Origin: Gemmatimonadota bacterium
GTDB lineage: Bacteria > Gemmatimonadota > Gemmatimonadetes > Gemmatimonadales > Gemmatimonadaceae
DNA length: 64,000 bases
Direction of reading: 5' to 3'
NCBI GenBank assembly: GCA_016191225.1
Contig: JACPPC010000014.1
Coordinates: 1-64,000, forward strand
Positions 9,516 to 18,164 of this stretch are shown piece by piece. The notes beneath the pieces were generated by a model, which was given only the letters and a program-made list of their open reading frames with translations, did not search any database and was not told the DNA's origin. The number at the start of each line of letters is the position of its first letter. Within the stretch, counting starts at the first letter, position 1. Position numbers and translations under genes: made by a program.

Positions 9516-9896
9516 TCAGTGAATGCCCCCCGGCGGCGGGGGTGGAGCGCCATCGCCGTCGCGCGCGCGCCGGCCGCGCACAGCCACGACCACGAGGAAG
9601 AGCACCACGAGGGCGGCGATGGCATACGCCATGGTCTCGAGGAACGGGTAGCGCCGCGAGAGCAGCGAGAGCCCGATCACGAGCGCCACCGAGAGCGTGG
9701 CGGAGATCATCGGCTGCGGTGCGACGCCGGGCCGGTGACTGAGGAACCACGCGCAGGCAGCGCCGGTGAGCGCGACGATGCCGATGTTCAGCACCGAGCT
9801 GAGGGCCAGCCTGTGGCTCAGTTCATAGAGCGCGAACCAGGAGCCAACGATCGCGAGCGCGTTGGCGAAGCGCCGCTGCGGGAGGGAGAGGGTCAT
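9516..9896 (-). CDS. Small integral membrane protein of unknown function
   Basis: 126 residues starting at the ATG 9896. Four hydrophobic segments are visible (ALAIVGSWFALYELSH, VLNIGIVALTGAACAWFL, ISATLSVALVIGLSLL, AYAIAALVVLFLVVVAV), followed by a charged, Pro-rich cytoplasmic-type tail. The start lies ten bases after the stop of the upstream lipoprotein gene, so they are probably co-transcribed. No family is recognised. Confidence 0.6.
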   Translation of the reverse strand: MTLSLPQRRFANALAIVGSWFALYELSHRLALSSVLNIGIVALTGAACAWFLSHRPGVAPQPMISATLSVALVIGLSLLSRRYPFLETMAYAIAALVVLFLVVVAVRGRRARDGDGAPPPPPGGIH

Positions 9897-9906
9897 GGAG
9901 CGGCGC

Positions 9907-11223
9907 TCACTCGGCGGCGCGGAGGCCTTCGCGCCAGGCATCGATCATCCCGCGACGGCTCGGGTCGCAGAAGAGGCCACAGGCATCGCTCGTGACGCCG
10001 GTGTCGGCGTAGGCGTCACTGCCCGCAGTGCCGGTACCGCCGCCGGCGGGGGCCCGCGGGTCGATCTTGGCGCAGTACTTGGCCGACTCGACCTTGTTGC
10101 TGCGACAGTCGACGTAGCTGAAGAGGTACGCGACTGCCATCGCCACGGCGACGCCCTGGAGAATCTCCGGTGCGAAGGCGGCGACCGCGCCCGCCGCCAC
10201 GGCGAGGGCTTCGAGCAAGGCGGGGAGGTTCCCGGTGACGAGCATCCCGAGCGCCTGCGCCGCGCTGATGGTCGGGATCAGCCCGGCGAGCCAGACGAGC
10301 GGAATAATGGCCGAGTTGAAGGCGTAGGCCTGACAGGGCGTCTGATAGGAGACGAGCGGGTTTCGGAACTTGTCACAGCTGAAGTTCTGCGGGGGCGTCC
10401 AATCGCCGGAGCCCTGTGCGTGCGCCGCCGCGGGGAGGAAGGCCCGTCGCGCGAGGGCGCCAAACTGGATTTCCTCGATGCGCCCGGCGATGGCAGCGAG
10501 CGAGAGGGGGGCGACGGTGTCGGCCGAGGCGAAGCGCGGCCCGCCGGTGCGGGTGCGCGCCACGAGGGCGCCGCCATTGTCGAGGAGGGCGACCGAGGCG
10601 GCCGAGGTGGCGGTCCAGGTGCCCCCCGACCGCACCCACTCGACCCGGTTGTAGCGGACCGGGCGGCCGTTCCGCACGACGAGGAAGTCGGTGAGGGGGC
10701 CGCGCTGGAGGTCGGAGATGGCGACCAGCCGCGCCTCATTGCCCTGTCCATCGCGAATCACGGACTCGACGACGGAGCTGGTGCCGAAGGCGGCGAGCCT
10801 CGAACCCTCGTCGATGGCGAGGGCGGGGAGGAGTTGCGCGCCGGCCTGATCGAGGATGCGCGTGATGGTGGCGCTGTCGGGGCGGTCGCCGGGAGACGCG
10901 CGCGGGTCGTCGCGCTCGACGCGGCGGTCGAGGGCGCGCAGCTGGAAATCGGCGCGCGCCACGCCGCTGGTCATGGTGCCGCTCGAGGTGAACGAGCCGC
11001 GATGGATCACGCGGGCGGGGGCGCCGGCGGCGGCACGGACGGAGAACTCGGTGGTGCCGGTGACCTGCACCAGCTGTCCCTCGCGGGAGGGGCGCGGCCC
11101 GGCCGAGGGACCGTCGCCGGAACAGGCGGCGAGCATCGTGGTGGTGGCGATGGCGAGGGCGACGAGGATCGGGTCGCGGCGCCGGACCGCGCGCGCGTGC
11201 AGTGCCTTGGCATGGACGTGCAT
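9907..11223 (-). CDS. Putative lipoprotein with internal hydrophobic region
   Basis: 438 residues. The ATG at 11223 is chosen over the ATG at 11238 because GGAGG at 11230-11234 lies six bases before it. The signal peptide ends in the lipobox MLAAC. The middle part has beta-rich stretches (LVAISDLQRGPLTDFLVVRNG), then a Cys-containing region (NFSCDKF, QTPCQAY), then two hydrophobic helices around residues 290-365 (IIPLVWLAGLIPTISAAQAL; ALAVAAGAVAAFAPEILQG) and a C-terminal part with paired cysteines (DACGLFCDP). The combination of lipid anchor and internal helices is odd. No family recognised. Confidence 0.6.
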   Translation of the reverse strand: MHVHAKALHARAVRRRDPILVALAIATTTMLAACSGDGPSAGPRPSREGQLVQVTGTTEFSVRAAAGAPARVIHRGSFTSSGTMTSGVARADFQLRALDRRVERDDPRASPGDRPDSATITRILDQAGAQLLPALAIDEGSRLAAFGTSSVVESVIRDGQGNEARLVAISDLQRGPLTDFLVVRNGRPVRYNRVEWVRSGGTWTATSAASVALLDNGGALVARTRTGGPRFASADTVAPLSLAAIAGRIEEIQFGALARRAFLPAAAHAQGSGDWTPPQNFSCDKFRNPLVSYQTPCQAYAFNSAIIPLVWLAGLIPTISAAQALGMLVTGNLPALLEALAVAAGAVAAFAPEILQGVAVAMAVAYLFSYVDCRSNKVESAKYCAKIDPRAPAGGGTGTAGSDAYADTGVTSDACGLFCDPSRRGMIDAWREGLRAAE

Positions 11224-11229
11224 GCAACA

Positions 11230-11234
11230 CCTCC
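11230..11234 (-). promoter_or_regulatory. Ribosome binding site deciding the start of the lipoprotein gene
   Basis: GGAGG on the minus strand six bases before the ATG at 11223. It overlaps the alternative upstream ATG at 11238, which has no comparable site. Confidence 0.6.
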
Positions 11235-11385
11235 GCATGGGTGGCGGGGTTCGGCGGGAGGCCGAACCGGGAGCCGGTCCACGCAGGGCGCGCGTACGGA
11301 GTGGCTCGAACGGCAGACAGGGTAGCGCGGGGGGCGCGCCGGTGCGCCATCACCGCATTGCGGGGTGGTGCGTTCTGTTGCGGCG

Positions 11386-12378
11386 CTACGCCAGGCCGGT
11401 GACGGGCGCCTCGCGGGTCGCGTCCCAGCGCCAGTCCTCGTATCCGCAGCCGAGGTGAATGCCGCCGAGCCAGCGCTCCACGGCATTGAGGCGCACGTGG
11501 TCGGCGGTGCCGGCGAGCGCGTCGCGGCCGGCGGCGGTGAGGGCCACGCGCTGCTGCCACCAGCCGCGTGGCGGCGTGTCGCCCCGGGGGAGGCGCACGA
11601 GGGCGCCACCGGTGAAAGTCACGAGGGGGACGCGGCAGGCCGAGAGTCGCTCGAGGTAGTGAATGAACACCGTATCGCCGAGGAAGAGGGCCGGCTCCCG
11701 GGCGCTGTGCGAGTGGACGAAGGCATCGACGAGCGTGTCGTGGCCGGCGGCGATCGCCTCGAGGGCCTGGCGCTCGGAGCGCGAGAGGCCGTCGGCGCGG
11801 GAGGGGAGTTCCTCGAGGTGGCGTCGCGCGGCGGCGCCGAGGTGCGGGAGGGCGTGCGCGTCGTCGCGGGCGATGGCGGCGAGGGGGCCGGGTCCGGGAG
11901 CGCGGAGGGCGGCCCACGCCGCGGTGGCGAGGGCGACGTCGTCGTCGGTGGCGGCCCGGCGCGATTCCCACGCCGCGCGCACGGCGTCGGGCGTCATGGG
12001 ACCGATATAGTCGCTCGTCAGCACTAATTCGACCGGGGCGCCGTCGGCGATGGCCGGGGCGCAGCGCGCGAGGACCTGCACCAGCTGCCACTGGTCGTAG
12101 AGGTCATGCTCGAACCAGAGGGTGACCGGCTCGTGCGCGGCGAGGGCACGCGCGAGGCGCAGGTCGCGATCGGCGAGGTCGGCCTCGACGCCGACGGCGT
12201 CGGGAGCGAGGCCGGTGCCAGCGAGAAAGGCGGCGCGGGCGCGGCGGAGCGCGGCGTCGTCGGGGGCGGCGGGGAGGGGGCCCTCGTGCAGCACGTCGCA
12301 CCATGGGAGGCGCGCGCCCTCGAGGCCGGCGACGCGGAGGGCGCCGGCGGCGGCGTCGCCGTTGGTGACGTGCAGCAT
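11386..12378 (-). CDS. DUF1835-domain protein
   Basis: 330 residues from the ATG 12378. The opening MLHVTNGDAAAGALR, followed by WCDVLHEGPLP and later VTLWFEHDLYDQWQLVQVL, is characteristic of DUF1835 proteins, which are cytoplasmic and of unknown biochemical role. The C-terminal half (FLGDTVFIHYLERL, GCGYEDWRWD) resembles the companion domain often fused to it. No signal peptide. The gene is a single unit between a lipoprotein gene and a divergent lipoprotein gene. Confidence 0.72.
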   Translation of the reverse strand: MLHVTNGDAAAGALRVAGLEGARLPWCDVLHEGPLPAAPDDAALRRARAAFLAGTGLAPDAVGVEADLADRDLRLARALAAHEPVTLWFEHDLYDQWQLVQVLARCAPAIADGAPVELVLTSDYIGPMTPDAVRAAWESRRAATDDDVALATAAWAALRAPGPGPLAAIARDDAHALPHLGAAARRHLEELPSRADGLSRSERQALEAIAAGHDTLVDAFVHSHSAREPALFLGDTVFIHYLERLSACRVPLVTFTGGALVRLPRGDTPPRGWWQQRVALTAAGRDALAGTADHVRLNAVERWLGGIHLGCGYEDWRWDATREAPVTGLA

Positions 12379-12605
12379 GTTGGGAAGTACGCGCCACCGA
12401 CGCTCGCAATCAAGGCGTGCACTCCGACGTCGTGACGTGGGGGCACATGCCAGTCGATCCGGGACTGCCTCTTGACAGAGGGGGGGGAGGCCGTAGCCTT
12501 GGCGCACGCGAGAGCAGCGCGGGGGTTCGTCCACCCGTGGCTGCCGTCGCCCTGATTTGAGCCGACGACGGTTCCGGGCGATCAACGCGGACGCATCAGT
12601 TCGAC

Positions 12606-12610
12606 GGGAG
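12606..12610 (+). promoter_or_regulatory. Ribosome binding site for the GTG start at 12618
   Basis: GGGAG seven bases before GTG 12618. It supports translation of the short lipoprotein leader whose frame is later lost. Confidence 0.5.
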
Positions 12611-12617
12611 ACGAACG

Positions 12618-13485
12618 GTGCACCCCCAACATGAGAATGGTCACACCCCGCGGCGCGAGCTGCGGGCGTCGGTCGCGCGCGCGGCTGCGCAGGTATTCGC
12701 GCTGGTGCTGCTGGCAGGCTTGGGATGCGATCCCGGGAAGGGAACCACGGCGCCCGGATCACGAGACGGAAAGCGACTGACCGACGCCCCGGTGCAGGAT
12801 GCGGCGATCGACCTGACGGACTCGCACTCTCGGAGCGGTCGCGCTCTTTTCTGGAACGCTCGCGGCTCCGTTGGTTTTCGGACCCGCAATCGTCGGCTCA
12901 GGCCTCGCCCTGTCCGGAGCGATCTTCTTCCAGTCCGGGGTCGTTTGTGGGCCGAACCCGGTGTTCTGCGATGTCCGGCCGGGAAGCGGATACCTGGCAG
13001 CCCTGGGCCAGACGACCGAGACCTTCAAGCGCGCGGCGGTGTTACATCATAGTTCCAACAACTGGCTGATGTGGCGGTTCATCGGCGACAACATGGGGCA
13101 GACGCCCGTAGGCGGGGACGATGCGGTGCGCGCGATCGACCGGCTCTACTGGGACAGTGTCAAGTGCGCCGTGGTGGGCGGGCTCTTCGGCTGGATCTGG
13201 CCTCCGGCGGGGGTCGCCGGAGCCGCGTGCGCCGGTCTCGTATTCGTGATCGCCGCCACGGATGCCCTTTGGCAGTACGCGGTGTCCGACGGACACGCGA
13301 GCGACGGGTTCATTCCTTACACGTCGCAACAATACGCCGGTGTGGCGGCGGAAAACCAGATCATCGTTCGAAACGCGCCGTCGCACACAAAAGAGCTGCA
13401 GAGCCGGGAGAAGACCGGGCGAGCGATCGTCTCAGCGATCCAACGAGCAGCGGAATTCACATCGTATCTCCAGCCACCCCCATGA
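12618..13485 (+). pseudogene. Lipoprotein gene with an apparent frameshift
   Basis: Two frames join here. The first starts at GTG 12618 with a good ribosome site and encodes a lipoprotein signal (FALVLLAGLGCDPGKG) up to roughly 12830. The second, one base over, is open from 12817 to the stop at 13483-13485 and encodes a hydrophobic stretch (ALFSGTLAAPLVFGPAIVGS), then a soluble part with a second hydrophobic segment (GLFGWIWPPAGVAGAACAG) and YTSQQYAGVAAEN. The second frame has only a TTG at 12871 without a ribosome site. I infer one gene broken by a +1-type change near 12815-12850, either a real mutation or a sequencing error. The stop overlaps the next start (ATGA). Confidence 0.5.
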
Positions 13486-14639
13486 GGAGTCGCACTGCAC
13501 GGAAATTCGCCGTCGCGGCGACGGCAGCCGGTGCGCTCTGCACCGGCTGCTGGCTCTTCCCCACCGAGCCGGTCGGTGACACGCTCACGCCCGTCTGGCG
13601 AGTCGAACACCCGTACGTCGATCCTCCCTGGGTCTGGGGGGGGCAGCCGATTGTGGTCGGCTCGGCGGTGTATTTCAAGATGCCGACCTTGGAGGGACTG
13701 GCACTCGCCGCGCGTCGGGCGTCCGACGGGACGCTCCTCTGGACGACGCTCTACGCTGGCGCAGCACACAAGCTGCTTGACACAGACAATCTCGCAACGA
13801 CGGGCGGCGCAATTGCGACGCTGCAAGCTCAGGTCACGCAACTCGTCGACGCAGCCAACGGCACCGTACTGTGGAGGCGCGACGATCCTAATGGGTACTG
13901 GCCTCGCTGGATCGTGGCGTACGGAGGTCGGCTGATCGCTTCGCGAGACCTGTTTCGCTTGACCTCGCCTCGGGTGAGCGACGGCCTCGCGGACTGGTCG
14001 TCGACGGCGGACACCCTGGGGGGTGGATTCTGGTGGCTGACCTTCTCCGGCGATACCGCATACGCCACCGGCGAGAGGTTTCTCAATGCCACCGGCAGCC
14101 AATTGCAGTCCATAATCGTCGCACTCAATCCCGCCACGGGCGCGGAGTTGTGGCGCTGGACGGGGCCGGGGCCCCATGAGTCGGCGGAGCAGGCGCAAGT
14201 CGTGGGCGACCTGCTCGTCGTGTCGGACGGCCGCGGGCGGTCCGTCTTCGCATTCAATCGGTTTTCGCGACAGGAAGTCTGGCGGGTAGCGAGCACTCGT
14301 CCCGCCGGCTCGGGACCGCTCTCCGCCCCGATCGTCCGCGACGGGGTCGTCTACAGCGGTTCCGCCGACGAATCCGTCAAGGCGATCGACCTCGCGACAG
14401 GACACGTCATCTGGGAGCAGTCGGTCGAGGGGAGCATCTTCTTCACTCAGGTGTGTGGTGATGTCGTCGCAGTGCAACACCACGCGATCACCATGTTCGA
14501 CCGCCACACCGGTCGCAAGCTCGGTGACTGGGCCACCAATGCGCGACTCGACTTCCCGACGTCGGGCATCGCCGAGGACGGCGAGCGAATCTATGTCAGC
14601 TCCCGACTCGCGACCTACGCCTTCTCCTGCAAACGCTAG
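13482..14639 (+). CDS. PQQ-type beta-propeller lipoprotein
   Basis: 385 residues from ATG 13482, which overlaps the preceding stop, so translation is probably coupled. The signal peptide carries the lipobox GALCTGC. The mature protein shows blade repeats of the PQQ/WD-like type: DAANGTVLWRRDD, LNPATGAELWRWTG, DLATGHVIWEQS and FDRHTGRKLGDW. In known relatives (BamB-like) this fold is a scaffold at the membrane; enzymatic PQQ binding is not indicated. A second, similar lipoprotein is at 33193-34320. Lower GC than its surroundings suggests a lineage-specific or acquired pair. Confidence 0.78.
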   Translation: MRSRTARKFAVAATAAGALCTGCWLFPTEPVGDTLTPVWRVEHPYVDPPWVWGGQPIVVGSAVYFKMPTLEGLALAARRASDGTLLWTTLYAGAAHKLLDTDNLATTGGAIATLQAQVTQLVDAANGTVLWRRDDPNGYWPRWIVAYGGRLIASRDLFRLTSPRVSDGLADWSSTADTLGGGFWWLTFSGDTAYATGERFLNATGSQLQSIIVALNPATGAELWRWTGPGPHESAEQAQVVGDLLVVSDGRGRSVFAFNRFSRQEVWRVASTRPAGSGPLSAPIVRDGVVYSGSADESVKAIDLATGHVIWEQSVEGSIFFTQVCGDVVAVQHHAITMFDRHTGRKLGDWATNARLDFPTSGIAEDGERIYVSSRLATYAFSCKR

Positions 14640-14655
14640 CGGCGAACGCGCCGAC

Positions 14656-15450
14656 CTACGTCGTCCCGCCCTTCCCCATCACGCCCCTCACGATGCCCGT
14701 CACCATCTTCCGCGGCAGGAACCGCGGCATCGACGTCTCGAGCCGGTTCTTCATCCCCGGGATCACCACCCGATCGCTGCGGAACAGCCCCTCGACCCCC
14801 GCCTCGGCCACCGGCAGCGACGGTTCCTGCGGGCGGTCGGCGAGCTTGCTGTCGCCCGTGCCGGCGCGGGCGCGGAACTCGGTCCTGGTCGGCCCCGGGC
14901 AGAGGCAGGTGACGTTCACGCCGGTGCCGGCGAGCTCCTCGTCGAGCGCCTCGGAGAAGCTCAGCACGAACGCCTTGCTGGCGTAGTACACCGCCATCAG
15001 CGGCCCCGAGAAGAAGGCCGCGGTGCTGGCGACGTTCATCACGCGTCCCTGCTTGCGCGCGACCATCCCCGGCACGAGGAGCTTGGTGAGGCGATACAAC
15101 GCCACGACGTTCAGCTGCAGCATGTTCATCTCGTCCATCGGATCGGTCTCGGTGATCGGACCGTAGAGCCCATAGCCGGCGTTGTTGACGAGGACGTCCA
15201 CCGTGAGGCCGCGCTTCGCCACCTCGTCCACCAGCCGGTCCGCGGCACCCGGCTGGGCGAGATCGGCGGCGATCACGTGCGAAGTGGCGCCGTGCGACGC
15301 CTTGAGCCTCGCGGCGAGGTCGGCCATGGCCGACTCGCGCCGGGCGACGAGCACGAGGTCGTGGCCGCGGGCGGCGAGCAGGGTGGCGATGTCGAGGCCA
15401 ATGCCGCCGGAGGCGCCGGTGACGAGGGCGATGGGACGGGACGTGGCCAT
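14656..15450 (-). CDS. Short-chain dehydrogenase/reductase (SDR)
   Basis: 264 residues from ATG 15450, with GGAG on the minus strand seven bases before it. NAD(P)-dependent oxidoreductase of the classical SDR type: cofactor loop TGASGGIG near the start, NNAG in the middle, the catalytic Ser/Tyr/Lys set in ASTAAFFSG and YYASK. The sequence VARRESAMADLAARLK suggests an NADP-type Arg after the second strand. Resembles the DltE/YqjQ group of uncertain substrate. It shares a 43-base divergent region with cysE. Confidence 0.9.
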   Translation of the reverse strand: MATSRPIALVTGASGGIGLDIATLLAARGHDLVLVARRESAMADLAARLKASHGATSHVIAADLAQPGAADRLVDEVAKRGLTVDVLVNNAGYGLYGPITETDPMDEMNMLQLNVVALYRLTKLLVPGMVARKQGRVMNVASTAAFFSGPLMAVYYASKAFVLSFSEALDEELAGTGVNVTCLCPGPTRTEFRARAGTGDSKLADRPQEPSLPVAEAGVEGLFRSDRVVIPGMKNRLETSMPRFLPRKMVTGIVRGVMGKGGTT

Positions 15451-15493
15451 GGCTTTTCTCCGGTGGGTTGCGCGGCGATATCTTAACCCCGCG

Positions 15494-16333
15494 ATGTCCA
15501 CCCCGCCCGATCCCGCCTGGCTCGCCGAGATCGCCGACGCCCGGCGCGCGTATCCCTTTCCGCGCACCTACCGCCTGCTGGTGAAGCAGGTGGCGCGGAC
15601 CGCCCTTGGCATCCTCTTTCCGCACTATCACGGTGCCGAGGTGGCGGGCGACCCGGCCGAGGTCGCGCGGGAGCTGGCGACGCTGCGTTCACTGCTCGTG
15701 ACCGCGCTGGCCGGCGTGGGGCCCGAACCGGCGGAGCGCCTTGCCGACCGGTTCCTGGCCGAGCTCCCCGCGATCCGCACGGCGCTGCTGCGCGACGCCG
15801 AGGCGATCCGGGCCTGGGACCCCGCCGCCGAGAACCTGCACGAGGTGCTGCTCGCGTACCCGGGGTTCTTCGCGATCGCCGTGCACCGGATGGCGCACAG
15901 CTTCTACCGGATGCGGGTGAAGATCTTCCCGCGGCTGCTGGCCGCGTGGGTGCACGCACGGACGGCGATCGACATCCACCCCGGGGCGCAGGTCGGCGAC
16001 AGCTTCGCGATCGACCACGGCACCGGGATCGTGATCGGCGAGAGCGCGACGATCGGCGACCGGGTGAAGATCTACCAGGGGGTCACGCTGGGCGCGCTGT
16101 CGGTGAGCAAGGCGCTGGCCGGCGCCAAGCGTCACCCGACGATCGGCAATGACGTGGTGATCTACGCCGGCGCGACGATCCTCGGCGGCAAGACGGAGAT
16201 CGGCGACGGGTCGGTGATCGGCGGCAACACGTGGATCACGGCGAGCGTGCCGGCGCGCAGCGTGGTCACGCACCAGGACCCGGTGACGCGGGCCAAGCCG
16301 GCCGATCCCGAGTTGCTCGACTTCGTCATCTAG
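15494..16333 (+). CDS. cysE: Serine O-acetyltransferase
   Basis: 279 residues. Transfers acetyl from acetyl-CoA to L-serine, the first step of cysteine synthesis. The C-terminal half is a left-handed beta-helix with hexapeptide turns (IHPGAQVGDSFAIDHGTGIV, then GESATIGDRVKIYQGVTLGA) that contain the catalytic Asp-His pair, and the N-terminal half is helical (LLAYPGFFAIAVHRMAH). The chain ends in DFVI; a C-terminal Ile is the residue that inserts into the CysK active site in the cysteine synthase complex of other bacteria. cysK follows 97 bases later on the same strand. Confidence 0.92.
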   Translation: MSTPPDPAWLAEIADARRAYPFPRTYRLLVKQVARTALGILFPHYHGAEVAGDPAEVARELATLRSLLVTALAGVGPEPAERLADRFLAELPAIRTALLRDAEAIRAWDPAAENLHEVLLAYPGFFAIAVHRMAHSFYRMRVKIFPRLLAAWVHARTAIDIHPGAQVGDSFAIDHGTGIVIGESATIGDRVKIYQGVTLGALSVSKALAGAKRHPTIGNDVVIYAGATILGGKTEIGDGSVIGGNTWITASVPARSVVTHQDPVTRAKPADPELLDFVI

Positions 16334-16430
16334 GCACCGGACGCACACAGGACCGTGACACCGATCCGCGACCGCACGCGGTAGCACGGCGACAGCATAC
16401 GACGCCCCACCCACCCGACCGGAGACGCAG

Positions 16431-17342
16431 ATGCGCGCGAACTCGATTCTCGACACGATCGGCAACACCCCGCACGTGCGGCTCTCCCGGCTCTACGGCA
16501 CGCGGGTGGACGTGTGGTGCAAGCTCGAGCGGGCCAACCCCGGGGCGAGCATCAAGGACCGGATCGCGCTGTCGATGATCGAGGACGCCGAGCGGAAGGG
16601 ATTGCTGACGAAGGACTCGACGATCATCGAGCCGACGTCGGGGAACACCGGCGTCGGGCTGGCGATCGTGGCGGCGGTGAAGGGGTACAAGCTTATCCTC
16701 GTGATGCCGGAGTCGATGAGCGTCGAGCGACGGCGGATCATGGCCGCGCACGGGGCGAGCTTCGACCTCACGCCGCGGGAGCTCGGCATGAAGGGGGCGA
16801 TCGCGCGGGCGCAGGAACTGCTCGCGCAGACGCCGAAGTCATGGATGCCGCAGCAATTCGAGAACGCGGCGAACATCGAGGTGCACGCGCGCACCACGGC
16901 GCAGGAGATCCTGAAGGACTTCCCCGACGGGCTCGACTACATCATCACCGGCGTGGGGACCGGCGGGCACATCACGGCCTGCGGCGAGGTGCTCAAGCCG
17001 AAGATGAAGGGGCTCAAGGTGCTGGCGGTGGAGCCGGTGAAGAGCCAGATCATCGGCGGCGGGACGCACAGCCCGCACAAGATCCAGGGGATCGGCGCCG
17101 GCTTCGTGCCGGCGAACCTGCACCGGGACGTGCTCGACGGGACGGTGGCGGTGACGGAGGAGGACGCCTTCGCCTGGGCGAAGCGGGCGGCGCGCGAGGA
17201 AGGCCTGTTCGTGGGCGTGTCGAGCGGGGCGGCGCTGGCGGCGGTGGGGCAGAAGGTGGCCGAGATGAAGGACGGCGCGCGGGTGCTGACGTTCTGCTAC
17301 GACACGGGCGAGCGGTACCTCAGCATCGAAGGGCTGTTCTAG
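16431..17342 (+). CDS. cysK: Cysteine synthase (O-acetylserine sulfhydrylase)
   Basis: 303 residues. PLP enzyme that makes L-cysteine from O-acetylserine and sulfide. The PLP lysine is in ASIKDR near residue 43, the substrate loop is EPTSGNTG, the phosphate loop is GVGTGGH, and the PLP N1 serine segment is VSSGAAL. GGAG six bases before ATG 16431 supports the start. With cysE directly upstream this is a compact cysteine-biosynthesis unit. CysM is less likely, given overall length and motifs, but cannot be fully excluded. Confidence 0.94.
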   Translation: MRANSILDTIGNTPHVRLSRLYGTRVDVWCKLERANPGASIKDRIALSMIEDAERKGLLTKDSTIIEPTSGNTGVGLAIVAAVKGYKLILVMPESMSVERRRIMAAHGASFDLTPRELGMKGAIARAQELLAQTPKSWMPQQFENAANIEVHARTTAQEILKDFPDGLDYIITGVGTGGHITACGEVLKPKMKGLKVLAVEPVKSQIIGGGTHSPHKIQGIGAGFVPANLHRDVLDGTVAVTEEDAFAWAKRAAREEGLFVGVSSGAALAAVGQKVAEMKDGARVLTFCYDTGERYLSIEGLF

Positions 17343-17378
17343 CGCGGGAGTGGTGATGGGGTCGACGACGGACGCGAC

Positions 17379-18019
17379 ATGACCCGCTGGTGGCGGCCCG
17401 GCCGCGCGGCGCTCGCGCTCATCGCCCCGCTCGCGGCGGGCACGCCGGCGTCGGGACAAGCACCGGTCGTCGCGCCCGACACCTCGGGTCCGCGACGGCA
17501 GGGAATGTTCGGGAACATCGGCCGCGGTGCGGGCAGCCTGGCGTTCGCGTCGGACCAGGCGGGGGAGAGCGCGGGCGGGAAGTTCGCGATGGCGTTCGAA
17601 GTCGGGTGGAGCCTGTCGCCGCAGTGGCGGCTGGGACTCGAGTTCGGCGGCTTCCTGATCCGTCCCACGGTGCACGACGCGGGCTGCCGGCCCGGGAGCG
17701 CTCCCGGCTCTACGGGGGAGGTGTGTCGCAGAGCTTCGTGATCGCGAACTGGTATCCGCAGCGCGAGGGGAACTGGTTCCTGCCTGGCGGGGGCGGCATC
17801 GCGACGTACTGGAACAGCCGGCCCGGCGCGGATGGAAGCTCGGGCGTGGGGTACTCGTTGGGGGTGGGGAAGGACTGGCCGCTCACGCACGACGCCTCGC
17901 TGACCGTGCTCGCGGCGTACATGTGGGGGACACTCGGCGAGGTGCGTTCGCCGGCTCGGACGAGCACGAACCGTCGATATCAGGCACCGGAGCTGAAGTT
18001 GGCAATAACCTTCCGGTAG
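17379..18019 (+). pseudogene. Outer-membrane beta-barrel protein gene with a frameshift
   Basis: The first frame starts at ATG 17379 with a signal peptide (AALALIAPLAAGTPASGQA) and barrel-like strands (MAFEVGWSLSPQWRLGLEFG) and stops at 17741. From about 17710 another frame carries the natural continuation: YGGGVSQSFVIANWYP, then GVGYSLGVGKDWPLTHD and the terminal ELKLAITFR, an aromatic-Arg barrel end. The two halves fit one barrel of about 210 residues. The junction lies near 17685-17715 in a GC-rich run (CCCGGGAGCGCTCCCGG), so either a real mutation or a sequencing slip is possible. Confidence 0.6.
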
Positions 18020-18164
18020 TCGCGCGGCGCGGAGCACCAAGAACCTCTTAATGCTCCAATGTTCCGGGATCGCCAACGCCCCCCCGAGGCATTGCCGTAT
18101 ACCTGCCTGTCAGAACGCGCTAAGTGAAGCGCGGACAAGAGTTACACCCCATCCTGCCGATTCC

